A stretch of DNA of 64,000 nucleotides from Atopsyche davidsoni (GCA_022113835.1 JAILWY010000009.1:5741501-5805500), one strand, 5' to 3'. Shown: positions 38,466 through 55,552, numbered from the stretch's first letter. Numbers and translations are program-made. Notes: generated by a model from the sequence alone, not told the origin.

Positions 38466-38923
38466 AATAAGTATATTGATATTTGAAGCATATGCTATAA
38501 ATTGTATATAAAAAGTATAAATTTATTGTATACAGATGTGTGGTCTCAAATATTTAATCTCGAGAGTGTCTTGTAAAAGTTGATAATAAAAAGTTTTCGT
38601 AATAAATGAACTTTGAAACAAAATAAAGGTGTTTTAAATAAATTAATTAAGAATTACAGTCCACTAACTAATTTGTGACACCCCTGCTGCGACTTTGCTG
38701 GGGATCGTCGCTCTTCAATATTTACGAACTTTGGCGAATTCTTAGATTTCAACAGATGAAATTAATCGGCGGCTAAAGCCTTTCGATAACGAGGAAATAC
38801 TTAGCCGGTCCGTCGTCAATATGGTGCGAGTCGAGTTGATATAACTTGTCACGGTCGCAAAAGTAAAAAAGTAAAAAGTAAGTGTGTGTTTGTTTAACAA
38901 CAAAATTAACATTTTAAAATACT

Positions 38924-41900
38924 CTATCTTGCGATAAACTTCACTTTGATTGGATATTTGCTTCTTAAAACAATATCTGCAGTAAATACAATGTCATCTG
39001 GTTTAGTCACAGCTTCAAGTTTGTATTTGCGTAAAATTGCTGATATTATAGACTTTACTTCAAGAATCGCAAACTTTTGTCCTGTAAATGAAAATAATAT
39101 ATTATTCTACAAACAATAAATTTATCAAAGTTTTAAATTAAAAATTAATTCAATATACATATTTCTGTTTGGTGTATAAATATATTCTTACCTATACAAT
39201 TTCTGGGTCCAGCGCTGAATGGGATGAATGCAAAAGGGTGTCGCTTAGCACTGTTTTCTGGAGTAAATCTATCTGGATCAAATACATCCGGGGCGGGGAA
39301 AAGGTTTGCATCTCTGTGCATGTCAAAAATATGTAAATTGAAAGAAGTCCCCGCCGGTATAGTGTAGTCTCCTATAATAAATATAAAAAAATAAATATAT
39401 GATTAGTTTGACTATTTATATATTTTAATATTTTGAATAAAAATACTTGAGTGATTTTCCACATTTTTGTTTTTATTAGTGACCGGTTTCGCCAACCTTT
39501 CACGTTGGCATTATCAAACAGAATATCATTATCAACTCAGAATAACTGCTGCTACACCTCAAAGCCACTACTTTAGATAATTACCCCATTAACACAAAAA
39601 TTTGCAATTATATAGAATCCTCCACTTGTCAGGTACATTAAAATCACATTAGCCCTTACCATCTGACCATTACTCTCTCTCTTTCCAACAACAACCTCTC
39701 CCTCTAACAATTGTTTACCTAATTGCTTAGTATTATATAGAATCTCACTCTGTTTGATAATGCCAACGTGAAAGGTTGGCGAAACTGGTCACTAATAAAA
39801 ACAAAAATGTGGAAAATCACTCAAGTATTTTTATTCAAAATATTAAAATGGAATTCCACCAAGTACTCTCTGTCAAAAATATTGAATTTATATATTTATA
39901 ATGTGTGAATAATAACAGAACTCACTTAATTTAACTTCTTCATCACAGTGGCGGGCTATAAATGGAACACTTGGATAGAGCCTCAGAGACTCTTTAATGC
40001 AATTTTCAAGATAGCGCATTTTGTTAAGATCGTCTATTGTGACTTCTCTATCTGATTCCCCAATTATTTCATCACATTCAGCTACTATCCGCTCCTTCAA
40101 AAATAGATATGAGTAATGGAAAAATTAAAAACAAACCAGATCAGCATCTAGTATATTTAATGTTCAACATACCTGTATATGTGGATTGTTTGCCAGTATC
40201 ATCAAAGTAAATGAAAGCCCCATAGAAGTTGTATCATGCCCCTAAAAAAATGAAATTTATATTTGATATCATGGGGAGATTATGTCATATAGTTTGTTGA
40301 CAGAAATGTTTATATAAAATAAGATTTTTTTTATATAAACAAAAAATTGTGAAATATAAATACAGCAGTTCTGAGTGAGCAGGGCCGAGCCATGGAACGA
40401 AACGATAGATGTTGTTACATCAGGCGGCACTGTGAGTAAACAGTAATTGAAAATATTTACACTAAATTATATTACCTCAAACATAAAAGTGTCAACTTCT
40501 TCTCTAATGCCACTTTCATCAATGGTATTTTTAGATTCTGCAGATAATAATAAATCAAGCATGGCAAGTCGTTTTTTACTACTTTTGATATTGTCTTCAT
40601 CTATTATATCCTCTGCTATGAACTGTTCTGTGCCAGATGAGTCCCTTAGTATCCTTCTTTCTCTTATAACGTCAGTTGTAAATGTATGCACTTTAGACAA
40701 TTGCTTTACTTGATCTCTTCCTTTGGGTGATAGTCGGAACATCAATGGAGAGTGGAGCCATGGTCGAACTACTCTATGAATGAGGTACTCTCCTAGTTTA
40801 TAAATTGATTTTTTATAATCACTGGTTGATTTATTTTCTGTATTGATTTTAGTTCCCATGGCAGTTTCTGAAACAGTAAGTATTTATTTACATTATATGA
40901 GGTTATTTTAAGCCCTTGAAAAATACCATTCATCAAAAATTTGGAAAATAGTAAAATATTATCATTGAATTAGGTAAAATATAGGTTGAGGACACAATTA
41001 TTTATCAATCTGATGGGGGAAGTTTTGATAAATATTTTATTATTTTTCAAAACATCAAATATAGTTTTTAATCTGTTCCGACTTTAAGAAAGTTTACCAA
41101 CCGCAGATTGAGTCCAATGAAAATTTGGTCATCATTGGAATAACATCAGTTTCTGCCTTCCCGACCTCAGCCTGCATGTTGTCAACCAACTCCTTGCTTT
41201 GCTCGTCAAACACTTTGCAAAACTGACGAAGAATGTTGAAATGAAATGCTGGGGTTAAAAGCTTCCTTCGGTGCTGCCATTTATCACCTAAAATTTAACA
41301 ATATAATTTATCTGTCAAGGTGTTTGCATTTGAGTTTGTTTATTTTTTAAATATGTATTTCTAATCCTACGATTTATTTTACTGAATTTAAATAACCCTT
41401 AAAGTACCAGTTAAAATATTATTTGGCATTCATTAAAAATACTTACACATGAAAAAAAAATTATGAATATAATTGCATCTTTATAAAATTCTTATAAACA
41501 TATACTAAATATGATTATAATAACCGTGAGAGAGTGTACAGTAAAATAGTTTTGTTTCTTACCAGTACTAACTAGAAGTCCGTCATTTAGCCATGGGTGA
41601 AGAAATTTGTATATTTCACTTTTTGTTATATATTTTGAACTCGTAAGAATTACCTGTTGAAGTAAAATATTGAGATTTCTAGCGAATACTCGTTCTAAAT
41701 GGGGTTTGACACTGATGTGTATATGAAAAAATGTATTTTTCAAGTCAAGTTTAATGTGATTAAATAGTCCCCTCTCTGACGACTCTAGGATGAGGATTCT
41801 AAATAACTACTTTACACTAGTCAGAGAAGGGATCCTTCTTGCATCATAAGGCATCCTAGAATAATAATTTTGTGTTCTACTGATGTCGTTATTGAAAAAA

Positions 41901-43154
41901 AAACTTGTGCAAAAAGTATTTGCAGCTCTATACTTTTTTTACAAAAATTCCGACCTCTTTTTTAATGATAAAGTGATAATTGTTACACATACAGATTATG
42001 TGATATTTAAATGTAAATAATTAACTTGTTTATCTAAGGCTTATGATAAGACAGATTGTATTGTTCATATCTTTATTAATTTATATTTAATACATCAAAT
42101 ATATTATGCTTAATTTTGTATTGAAAATATAAAATAATGAATTCTAAAACATTAAATGCGCTCTATTATATAAATATTCAAACATTTATTTTAAGTTTTC
42201 TCCATGAGCAAGGGACATTCGATATCAGATATTCTGAAATGTATATAATGAAAATACTCCATAAGATTAGGAGACCATAACAGGTATGCAAATAATCCGA
42301 AGCTTGATTTTTGCTGTATTTAAATGATAGATTTTTCGCTTTGATGACAGACAATTTCGTTATTATATTGATGCAAACATTACCTCCATGTCATGTGGGT
42401 CCACTATATTTACTATCCTAAGGTGCAACATCCTAAGTCTATAAGTCTTCTTATACTGAGCTCTAAATTTTCTTCCAATGTAGAAAAATTGAACTGAAAT
42501 CAAAATAAATAACAATTCAAACTACATTATTCCATAATATTCACGTTTTGGGCCAGAAATTAAGGTGTCGTGTCCAAAAAAGTTTATAATTATTAAATGG
42601 TTTATCGGGATAAGTTTTCAGATCTATCCGACTCAGAATATAGAGCTTCAGAAATATCTAACATTTAGGCCTTGACATCCAATACCTTTGCAAGTGGCTG
42701 ACACCTGACATCAGTATTTAATTGAAAAAGACTTGAATTTATCAATTTACAACTCAGGTAAAGTATGATATATTCTTAAAATGGAATATTTCATAAATAT
42801 ATTTTTTTTGTAAAAAAAGCGATTAACCCATCCAGTCTCTCAAATAAGGCAGTAATAGCTAAATAAATAGTTTGTATGAATATTGAAAGAAAGACAATAC
42901 ATTTATGTGTCTTTGACTTAGTGATTTGCAATTGTTAAAGGAATGGTAAATTAAAATACAGTTATTGTACACTTTCTTGATAGTAAAAATAGATTATAAA
43001 TACCTGGTCCACTTAATACATCGATCAAATTTCCAATAAAAGGCCAAGTTTTTGGGCCAGGTAGTTTGTTGAATGCTTTTCTTTCTGCAGAATTCTCTAA
43101 ATAATAATGTATACATACTAAAATGAAAACAAAAACTACTAGAGCGACCAACAT
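38924..43154 (-). CDS. Cytochrome P450, CYP4 clan, copy B (intact)
   Basis: Exons 43154-43004, 42493-42384, 41653-41563, 41287-41102, 40867-40476, 40241-40173, 40094-39926, 39371-39192 and 39081-38924; 501 aa, all phases agree. The anchor starts [18 protein letters not shown] and is followed by [15 protein letters not shown]-helix is WQHRR, clan-4 segment ETAMGTKI, I-helix GHDTTSMG, K-helix KESLR, heme loop [10 protein letters not shown] with Cys near 448. The exon-intron structure is the same as in copies A, C and D. It is the close sister of pseudogene C by recent segmental duplication. Intron 7 contains a foldback MITE, inserted after the duplication. Expected role: microsomal oxidation of an unknown lipophilic substrate. 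Confidence 0.92.
39425..39886. mobile_element. Foldback MITE in intron 7 of P450 copy B
   Basis: 462 bp, flanked by 10-bp direct repeats TTTATATATT (39415-39424 and 39887-39896). The homologous intron of copy C has a single TTTATATATT, which is the empty site. Long internal inverted repeats of about 95 bp include TAGTGACCGGTTTCGCCAAC on one side and its near-complement on the other. The right end carries an extra 35-40 bases not mirrored on the left. No coding capacity. Confidence 0.85.
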
Positions 43155-43696
43155 TTTGATGAATAGATGTCTTCCACTAGCATGTACTCATTGGTAGCAT
43201 ACTACACTGACAATTATGTTTCAACTAAAATCCATCATTGCTCTAGTTTATCACTATTGAGTTTGTACATTTTATCTTCCCCCTCCCTTCTCAATCACTT
43301 AAGCCACAGGTTATCTAATACAATATACATTCAAATAATAATGAAGATATGATTTTTGTGTATTCGCCAATAATTGATTTAATAACAAATAACAAACACC
43401 AATTACATTTTAAAAAGAAAAAGACAATAACAGTAAAATATTTTTCGTAATAATTGAAGAAATTATCCTTAATGACCCACGGCGAAATTAACTGTGAAGA
43501 TTAAAAAATATAAACATCAACGCCTCGTTGCAACAGAATACTTGTTTATCATAACAATATTATTAAGTAGACATTAAATCTCCTTTTTTTAAATTAATAA
43601 ACATGTACATCATTAGGATCTTTGGAATTAAATCAGTGAGCTCTCAGCCAAAACCTAACGTCTAACTGACAAGCCAACCAATTGTAGATCATTATT

Positions 43697-43817
43697 TTCT
43701 TCTTCTTTATGTGTCTCTCCTCAGAGGAGGTCGGTGGCCAACTCACTGAATACCTATGTATGATCATGCTTTTCTTAGGGGAAAATAGTGCAGTGGGTCC
43801 CCGGGTCCTTCTACACA
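43697..43817 (+). repeat. Dispersed repeat family 1, copy 3
   Basis: TTCTTCTTTATGTGTCTCTC...GGTGGCCAACTCACTGAATAC...AGTGGGTCCCCGGGTCCTTC. It lies in the 5' flank of P450 copy B and was copied to 51145 by the segmental duplication. Confidence 0.7.
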
Positions 43818-44032
43818 GCAGTTTAATTGTTTTTGTTTTCATTATCATCAATTGGTATAAACCATGAAACTACGAAAATGCAAGAATAATTTACATGAGA
43901 AGTCCAATAAATTGGTCAAGAGTTTCCATGAAAACACCCATGATTTTTTTATTATTATTTCTTTATTAGATTATTTTGTTATCATTTACATATATTACAA
44001 TGAATAACTGCCAATTGATACTGTGAATTATA

Positions 44033-45484
44033 CACCCATACCTCACTATACGGCCGCTCGTTATCCTTTCGCTATAACGGCCCTATTCAATTAAGGCACG
44101 TTTTCGATATACGGCCTAAAATGTTTCGCTATAATGGCCAAAAAAACTTTTTTTGGATGTTATTTTGTTTACGAGCGATATTCAGTGTGTGCTCATAGAG
44201 CGGCTGATTTAGACTTGTCTGTGAGTGTTTTATGTACATATTTATTACTGATTGTTACACATTAACTGGAAAAATTGGAAATAATTAGGGAAATTTTTAG
44301 TACGTAAGTACTTATGTATGTATGTACAATTTTTTTTTTTTATATGTATGTATTTTTTTATTAAACTTATTTTAACTATTGATTATATGGATTGAGGACA
44401 ATAACAAACGGAGAATGCCAATCAGTCAAACGACTATCCAGGAAAAAGCTTTAAGTATTTTCGAAAATTTGAAGAATGGAGATACCGATGAATCTGCTGA
44501 AAATGTCACATTCCAAGCAAGCCGAGGATGGTTTGAAAAATTTAAAAATAGATTTAATTTGCATAATTTGAAAATGAAAGGTGAAGCAGCTAGCGCCGAT
44601 GAGGCCGCATTTAAGGAATATCCCAAAATTTTAACGGGAATTATTGGAAGAGGTGGTTATAAACCTGAATAAGTGTTTAACGTAGACGAAACAGGGCTTT
44701 ATTGGAAGCGAATGCCTGATCGCACATACATTTCAAAAACCGAAAAATCTGCGCCTGGTTATAAGGTGTCTAAAGAACGATTAACTTTGCTACTTGGTGC
44801 AAATGCCGCGGTCGATTTTAAACTAAAACCACTTTTAATATATTTGTCCGAAAATCCAAGGCCTCTTAAAGGACTAAATAAAAATCAATTACCCGTCATA
44901 TGGAAATCCAACAAGAAAGCTTGGATGACTAAAGCTACTTTTGAGGATTGGTTCAAAAATCACTTTTGTACAGAAGTGAAAAAATATTTGCGAGACAATA
45001 ACTTAACCAACAAGGCTTTGCTAATTTTGGATAATGCACCAGGGCATCCTACTAATTTATCCGAGCTATCTGAAGATGTCATGATTGAGTACCTTCCGAA
45101 AAATACAACAGTTCTGATCCAACCAATGGATCAGAGTGCAATAGCCACTTTTAAGGCATATTACCTATGCCGAACTTTCCGACAACTTATAAGGGAAACC
45201 GATGGTAAAGCTTCAATTAAAACATTTTGGAAAAACTAACACATCAAGGATGCTGTTGACAGCATCAGTGAATCATGGAAGGAATTAAAATTAACAACAA
45301 TGAACCATGTTTGGAAAAAAATATGGCCAGAATGTGTAAAAAGTGTTACATATTTAACAAATTTGGAACCGATCCCATTGAATTTGTATGAATTTGTTTT
45401 AGAATAATTGATTCCTTATACGGCTTTTCACTTAGCGGCCAAGTTTCGTGGAACGTATCTAGGCCGTAAAGCGAGGTATGGGTG
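44033..45484 (+). mobile_element. Tigger/pogo DNA transposon with decayed transposase
   Basis: Bounded by TA target duplications (44031-44032, 45485-45486) and inverted ends CACCCATACCTC...GAGGTATGGGTG, which match over about 24 bases with two mismatches. The empty site GAATTATATTATAATT survives at 51474-51490. The transposase is readable in one frame from 44379 with two nonsense codons: TAA at 44670-44672, where KPE-Q-VFNVDETG is expected, and TAA at 45237-45239. It then runs on to about 45405. The DDE landmarks NVDETGLYWK, LILDNAPGHP and LIQPMDQSAIATFKAYY are present. The N-terminal DNA-binding part is largely missing. Not active. Confidence 0.93.
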
Positions 45485-45493
45485 TATTATAAT

Positions 45494-45651
45494 TTATCTT
45501 GGAAGGAATTTTACATTGATTGGATATTTGCTTCTTAAAACAAGATCTGAAGAAAATATAATGTCATCAGGGGTGGTGACAGCTTCAAGTTTATATTTGC
45601 TTAATATTGCTGATATTATAGACTTTTCCTCGAGCAATGCAAACTTTTGTC
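45494..45651 (-). pseudogene. Orphan last exon of a D-type P450
   Basis: 158 bp, same length and frame as exon 9 of copy D (51491-51648), with only a few differences. It starts at an acceptor and reads [15 protein letters not shown]... to a TAA. No exon 8 follows upstream; instead a piggyBac remnant begins at the TTAA at 45780. It is the leftover of a D-like gene whose tail was carried along in the duplication. Confidence 0.88.
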
Positions 45652-45783
45652 CTGTGAATTAGAAAAAAATAATATTTATCAAATAGTGAAACTAAATTTA
45701 TTTTGTAAAATTAAACCTACGCTTGGATTATAAAAGTTCCTGTTAATGTTTTGTTTATTATCATAATTACAATTGTATATTAA

Positions 45784-46298
45784 CACATTGTATGCGGGCG
45801 GCTTGCGCCGCGGAACTATGCGTGGAGTGGGCGTTTTTCGCGTGAAATTAAACATTTGGGTAAATTGCGATCACTTGAAAAATACTCATTTGATTTTTAT
45901 ATTTCTTTTTTTGTATTAATTATAATTGTATTATTCACAGTTCTGTGGATATAAATTCTACATTCGAACATAGATTTTTTTTTCAAGGAAATTGAAAAAA
46001 AAATTAGTATTTTAAACTTTATTTCAAAATTTTATACAAAAAATGTTTACCTAAACATAAAAAGAATCAATAATGTTTGAGAGTGTGATATCTTTCAAAA
46101 CATTTGCTTCTGTGAAGAGGATCTTCGCAAAATTTACAAATAAACCTAGTCATACTGCGCACTTTGCTGACATTGTCTCTGAATTCTCTTTTCGACTGTC
46201 TGTTTCCTCATATCCATGGACAATCTTCCTGGGGGATCACGACGTCTGCTGGCCGTAGATGTAGATGGTCCTGGATCTTGAGGAGGGCCTTCTTCCAT
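45784..46298 (-). mobile_element. piggyBac-like transposase C-terminal remnant
   Basis: On the minus strand a frame from 46298 reads PPGRLSMDMRKQTVEKR, then shifts frame near 46150 into RFICKFCEDPLHRSKCFERY, and ends HTLKHY-stop at 46067-46069. This is the Cys-rich zinc-binding tail typical of piggyBac-like transposases. The sequence runs to a TTAA at 45780-45783, the target site of this superfamily. Most of the transposase and the other terminus were not found, so it is a truncated, frameshifted copy. Confidence 0.8.
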
Positions 46299-46819
46299 AG
46301 TAAGTAAATAAAAAAACAAAAAAAGTCAACCGTCTGATATAAAAGGCCCAAAAAAAAAAGTTTTTAGGATTTTTATCAAAGTCGGATAATAAAGCATTCA
46401 ATATAGATTTCTAAATTGGAAATATATTTAGCCGGCCCCGTCGTCAACAGGCAATCTGATGTAAATCAAATAATACAGTTAGTCATGTGGGTATAAACTA
46501 AAAACCTTGTGTTGTAAAAACCAAGTGTGTTTGGCTCCGTGAGGAAAATGTCTCCCTATTACTTGCAATTATTGCCACAACAAGACAAAGCATTTCTCAT
46601 TTAGAGAGAAAAAGATATGATAAAAGGACAAAATAAACTTGCTTTACAAAAAATTACGGTATATTGTTTGAAAGATATATTTAATATGTATTTTAAGACC
46701 ATTCAAAAAAAGACCATAACTCAATTGGCATAACAAATTACATAGTTTTTTTTAATTATAATATAACTTTTGTAAGTGTGTGTTTGTTTAACAACAAAAT
46801 TAACAGATTTTAATATACT

Positions 46820-49800
46820 CTATCTTGCGATAAACTTCACTTTGATTGGGTATTTGCTTCTTAAAACAATATCTGAAGTAAATACAATGTCATCTGGTTT
46901 AGTCACAGCTTCAAGCTTGTATTTGCGTAAAATTGCTGATATTATAGACTTTACTTCAAGAATCGCAAACTTTTGTCCTGTAAATGAAAATAATATATTA
47001 TTCTACACACAATAAATTTATCAAAGTTTTAAATAAAAAATTAATTCAATATACATATTTCTGTTTGGTGTATAAATATATTCTTACCTATACAATTTCT
47101 GGGTCCAGCGCTGAATGGGATGAATGCAAAAGGGTGTCGCTTAGCACTGTTTTCTGGAGTAAATCTATCTGGATCAAAAACATCCGGGGCGGGGAAAAGG
47201 TTTGCATCTCTGTGCATGTCAAAAATATGTAAATTAAAAGCAGTCCCCGCCGGTATAGTGTAGTCTCCTGTAATAAATTTAAAAAAATAAATAATTGATT
47301 AGTTTAACTATTTATATATTTATAATGTGTTAATAATAACAAAACTCACTTAATTTAACTTCTTCATCACAGTAACGGGCTATAAATGGAACACTTGGAT
47401 AGAGCCTCAGAGACTCTTTAATGCAATTTTCAAGATAGCGCATTTTGTTAAGATCGTCTATTGTGACTTCTCTATCTGATTCCCCAATTATTTCATCACA
47501 TTCAGCTGCTATCCGCTCCTTCAAAAATAGATATGAGTAATGGAAAAATTAAAAACAAACCAGATCAGCATCTAGTATATTTAATGTTCAACATACCTGT
47601 ATATGTGGATTGTTTGCTAGTATCATCAAAGTAAATGAAATCCCCATCGAAGTTGTATCATGCCCCTAAAAATAATGAAATTTATATTTGATATCATGGG
47701 GAGATTATGTCATATAGTTTGTTGACAGAAATGTTTATATAAAATAAGATTTTTTTTATATAAACAAAAAATTGTGAAATATAAATACAGCAGTTCTGAG
47801 TGAGCAGGGCCGAGCCATGGAACGAAACGATAGAGATTGCCCCATCAGGCGGCACTGTGAGTAAACTGTAATTGAAAATATTTACACTAAATTATATTAC
47901 CTCAAACATAAAAGTGTCAACTTCTTCTCTAATGCCACTTTCATCAATGGTATTTTTAGATTCTGCAGATAATAATAAATCAAGCATGGCAAGTCGTTTT
48001 TTACTACTTTTGATATTGTCTTCATCTATTATATCCTCTGCTATGAACTGTTCTGTGCCAGATAAGTCCCTTAGTTTCCTTCTTTCTCTTATAACGTCAG
48101 TTGTAAATGTATGCAGTATAGACAATTGCTTTACTTGATCTCTTCCTTTGGGTGATAGTCGGAACATCCACGGAAAGTGGAGCCATGGTCGAACTAATCT
48201 ATGAATTTATAATAAGTTTATATAAGTTTATAAATTGATTTTTTATAATCACTGGTTGATTTATTTTCTGTATTGATTTTAGTTCCCATGGCAGTTTCTG
48301 AAACATTAAGTATTTATTTACATTATATGAGGTTATTTTAAGCCCTTGAAAAACACCATTCATCAAAAATTTGGAAAATAGTAAAATATTATCATTGAAT
48401 TAGGTAAAATATAGGTTGAGGACACAATTGTTTATTAATGTGATGGGGGAAGTTTTGATAAATATTTTATTATTTTTCAAAACATCAAATATAGTTTTTA
48501 ATCTGCTCCGACTTTTAAGAAAGTTTGCCAACCGCAGATTGAGTCCAATGAAAATTTGGTCATCATTGGAATAACATCAGTTTCTGCCTTCCCGACCTCA
48601 GCCTGCATGTTGTCAACCAACTCCTTGCTTTGCTCGTCAAACACTTTGCAAAACTGACGAAGAATGTTGAAATGAAATGCTGGGGTTAAAAGCTTCCTTC
48701 GGTGCTGCCATTTACCACCTAAAATTTAACAATATAATTTATCTGTCAAAGTTTTTGCATTTGAGTTTGTTTATTTTTTAAATATGTATTTCTAATCCTA
48801 CGATTTCTTTTACTGAATTTAAATAACATAATACTGTACTAAAATACCAGTTAAAATATTATTTAGCATTCATTAAAAATACTTACACATAAAAAAAATA
48901 ATTATGAATTGCATCTTTATAAAATTCTTATAAACATATACTAAATATGATTATAATAATTGTAAAAGAGTGTACAGTAAAATAGCTTTGTTTCTTACCA
49001 GTACTAACTAGAAGTCCGTCATTTAGCCATGGGTGAAGAAATGTGTATGATTGACTTTTTGTTATATATTTCGAACTCGTAAGAATTACCTGTTGAAGTA
49101 AAATATTGAGATTTCTAGCGAATACTCGTTCTAAATGGGGTTTGACACTAAAAATGTATTTTTCAAGTCATGTTTAAAGTGATTAAATAATCCCCTCTTC
49201 AGAGAGGGGATGAGGATTCTAGGATGAGGATTCTAAATAACTACTTTACACTGGTCATAGAAGGGATCCTTCATGCATCATAAGGCATCCTAGAATAATA
49301 ATTTTGTGTTCTACTGATGTCGTTATTGAAAAAAAAACTTGTGCAAAAAGTATTTGCAGCTCTATACTTTTTTTACAAAAATTCCGACCTCTTTTTTAAT
49401 GATAAAGTGATAATTGTTACACATTCAGATTAAGTGATATTTAAATGCAAATAATTAACTTGTTTATCTAAGGCTTATGATAAGACAGATTGTATTTATA
49501 TCTATGTATGGATTAGTCAATCAAGATGCGTATTTATTACCCATTACAGGGTTATTATATTTACTTATATGATTAGGCACATTAGTTCATATATAGAAGA
49601 TGATTTAAAGAAACTCTCAGAAAAATATCATCGTGATTTGTGTGGGACACAAATCATGATGATATTTTTCTGAGAGTTTCTTTAAATCATCTTCTATATA
49701 TGAACTAATGTGCCTAATCATATTAGTATATACAGCTTGTATTGTTCATATCTTTAAATTTATATTTAATACATCAAAAATATTATGCTTAATTTTGTAT

Positions 49801-50581
49801 TGAAAATATAAAATAATGAATTCTAAAACATTAAATGCGCTCTATTATATAAATATTCAAACATTTATTTTAAGTTTTCTCCATGAGCAAGGGACATTCG
49901 AGATCAGATATTCTGAAATGTATATAATGAAAATACTCCATAAGATTAGGAGACCATAACAGATATGCAAATAATCCGAAGCTTGATATTTGCAGTATGC
50001 AAATGATAGATTTTTTAAAAAATAGACAATTTCGTTATTATATTGATGCAAACATTACCTCCATGTCGTGTGGGTCCACTATATTTACTATCCTAAGGTG
50101 CATCATCCAAAGTCTATAAGTCTTCTTATACTGAGCTCTAAATTGTCTTGCCATGTAGAAAAGTTGAACTGAAAATAAAATAAATAACAATTCAAAGTAC
50201 ATTATCCCATAATATTCACGTTTTAGGCCAGAAATTAAGGTGTTGTGTCCAAAAAAGTTTCTGATTATTAAATGGTTTATCGGGAGAGGTTTTCAGATCT
50301 ATCTCCGACTCAGAATATAGAGCTTCAGAAATATCTAACATTTAGGCCTTGACATCCAATACCTTTGCAAGTAGCTGACACCTGACAATTATTGTACACT
50401 TTCTTGATAGTAAAAATAGATTATAAATACCTGGTCTACTTAATAATTCGATCGAATTTCCAATAAAGGGCCAAGTTTTTGGGCCAGGTAGTTTGTTGAA
50501 TGCTTTTCTTTCTGCAGAATTCTCTAAATAATAATGTATACATACTAAAATGAAAACAAAAACTACTAGAGCGACCAACAT
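46820..50581 (-). pseudogene. Cytochrome P450 copy C, disabled by an exon-5 lesion
   Basis: The nine exon positions are all conserved: 50581-50431, 50168-50059, 49089-48999, 48718-48533, 48297-47901, 47665-47597, 47518-47350, 47267-47088 and 46977-46820. Eight have the same length as in copy B; exon 5 is 397 bp instead of 392. Near 48207-48231 the coding sequence is replaced by a small direct repeat (AAGTTTATAT twice), a net gain of 5 bp. This gives an in-frame TAA after KKSIYKLI and shifts the frame. The product would lack the I-helix, ExxR and heme loop, so no functional P450 is expected. The other exons remain open, so the loss looks recent. Confidence 0.9.
49497..49736. mobile_element. 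Hairpin (foldback) element in intron 2 of P450 copy C
   Basis: A 240-bp insertion relative to copy B, flanked by TTGTATT (49490-49496 and 49737-49743). Its core at 49568-49722 is a near-perfect palindrome with arms of about 76 bases around a GGG centre. A related shorter hairpin lies at 38390-38465. No ORF. Confidence 0.85.
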
Positions 50582-51144
50582 TTTGATGAATAGATGTCTT
50601 CCACTAGCATGTACTCATTGGTAGCATACTACACTGACAATTATGTTTCAACTAAAATGCATCATTGCTCTGGTTTATCAGTATTGAGTTTGTGCATTTT
50701 ATCTTCCCCCTCCCCTCTCAATCATTATAGCCACAGGTTATCTAATACAATAAACATTCAATCAATAATGAAGATATTCTTTTTTTGTATTCACCAATAA
50801 TTGATTTAATAAAAAATAACAAACACCAATTACATTTTGAAAAGAAAAAGATATATATTTAAAGATATATATTTAGAACAGTAAAATATTTTTCGTAATA
50901 ATTGAAGAAATAATCCTTAATGACCCACGGCGAAATTAACTGTGAAGATTAAAAAATATAAACATCAACGCCTCGTTGCAACAGAATACTTGTTTATCAT
51001 AACAATATTATTAAGTAGACATTAAATCTCCTTTTTTTAAATTAATAAACATGTACATCATTAGGATCTTTGGAATTAAATCAGTGAGCTCTCAGTCAAA
51101 ACCAAACGTCTAACTGACAAGCCAACCAATTGTAGATCATTATT

Positions 51145-51273
51145 TTCTTCTTCTTCTTCATGTGTCTCTCCTCAGAGGAGGTCGGTGACCAACTCACTGA
51201 ATACCTATGTATGATCATGCTTTTCTTAGGGGAAAATAGTGCAGTGGGTCCCCGGGTCCTTCTACACAGCAGT
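51145..51273 (+). repeat. Dispersed repeat family 1, copy 4
   Basis: Near-identical to 43697-43817, copied by the segmental duplication rather than by a new insertion. Confidence 0.7.
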
Positions 51274-51490
51274 TTAATTGTTTTTGTTTTCATTATCATC
51301 AATTGGTATAAACCATGAAACTACGAAAATGTAAGAATAGTTTACATGAGAAGTCCAATAAATTGGTCAAGAGTTTCCATGAAAACACCCATGATTTTTT
51401 TATTATTATTTCTTTATTAGATTATTTTGTTACCATTTACACATATTACAATGAATAACTGCCAATTGATACTGTGAATTATATTATAAT

Positions 51491-55552
<4,062 letters not shown>

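Larger units (their letters stand above)
31706..38876. other. Repeat-rich gap between P450 copies A and B
   Basis: About 7 kb without an intact gene. It contains a foldback MITE copy (about 32371-32562), a TA microsatellite (33382-33552), a YqaJ-like nuclease fragment (33706-33950), an inverted pair of a dispersed element (33178-33312 and 35417-35540), family-2 repeat copy 2 (36170-36290), a lone pogo-like terminal repeat (36921-36962), a hAT-like terminus (about 37945-37994) and a small hairpin element (38390-38465). The rest is AT-rich sequence I cannot assign. Confidence 0.6.
38877..45787. repeat. Segmental duplication, unit A (holds P450 copy B)
   Basis: Aligns with 46771-51786 from GTAAGTGTGTGTTTGTTTAA, through the whole P450 gene and its 5' flank, to the last exon of a D-type P450. 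Unit A additionally carries a 462-bp MITE (39425-39886) and a 1452-bp Tigger element (44033-45484). Unit B carries a 240-bp hairpin element instead. Without these insertions the two units are close in length. Confidence 0.88.
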
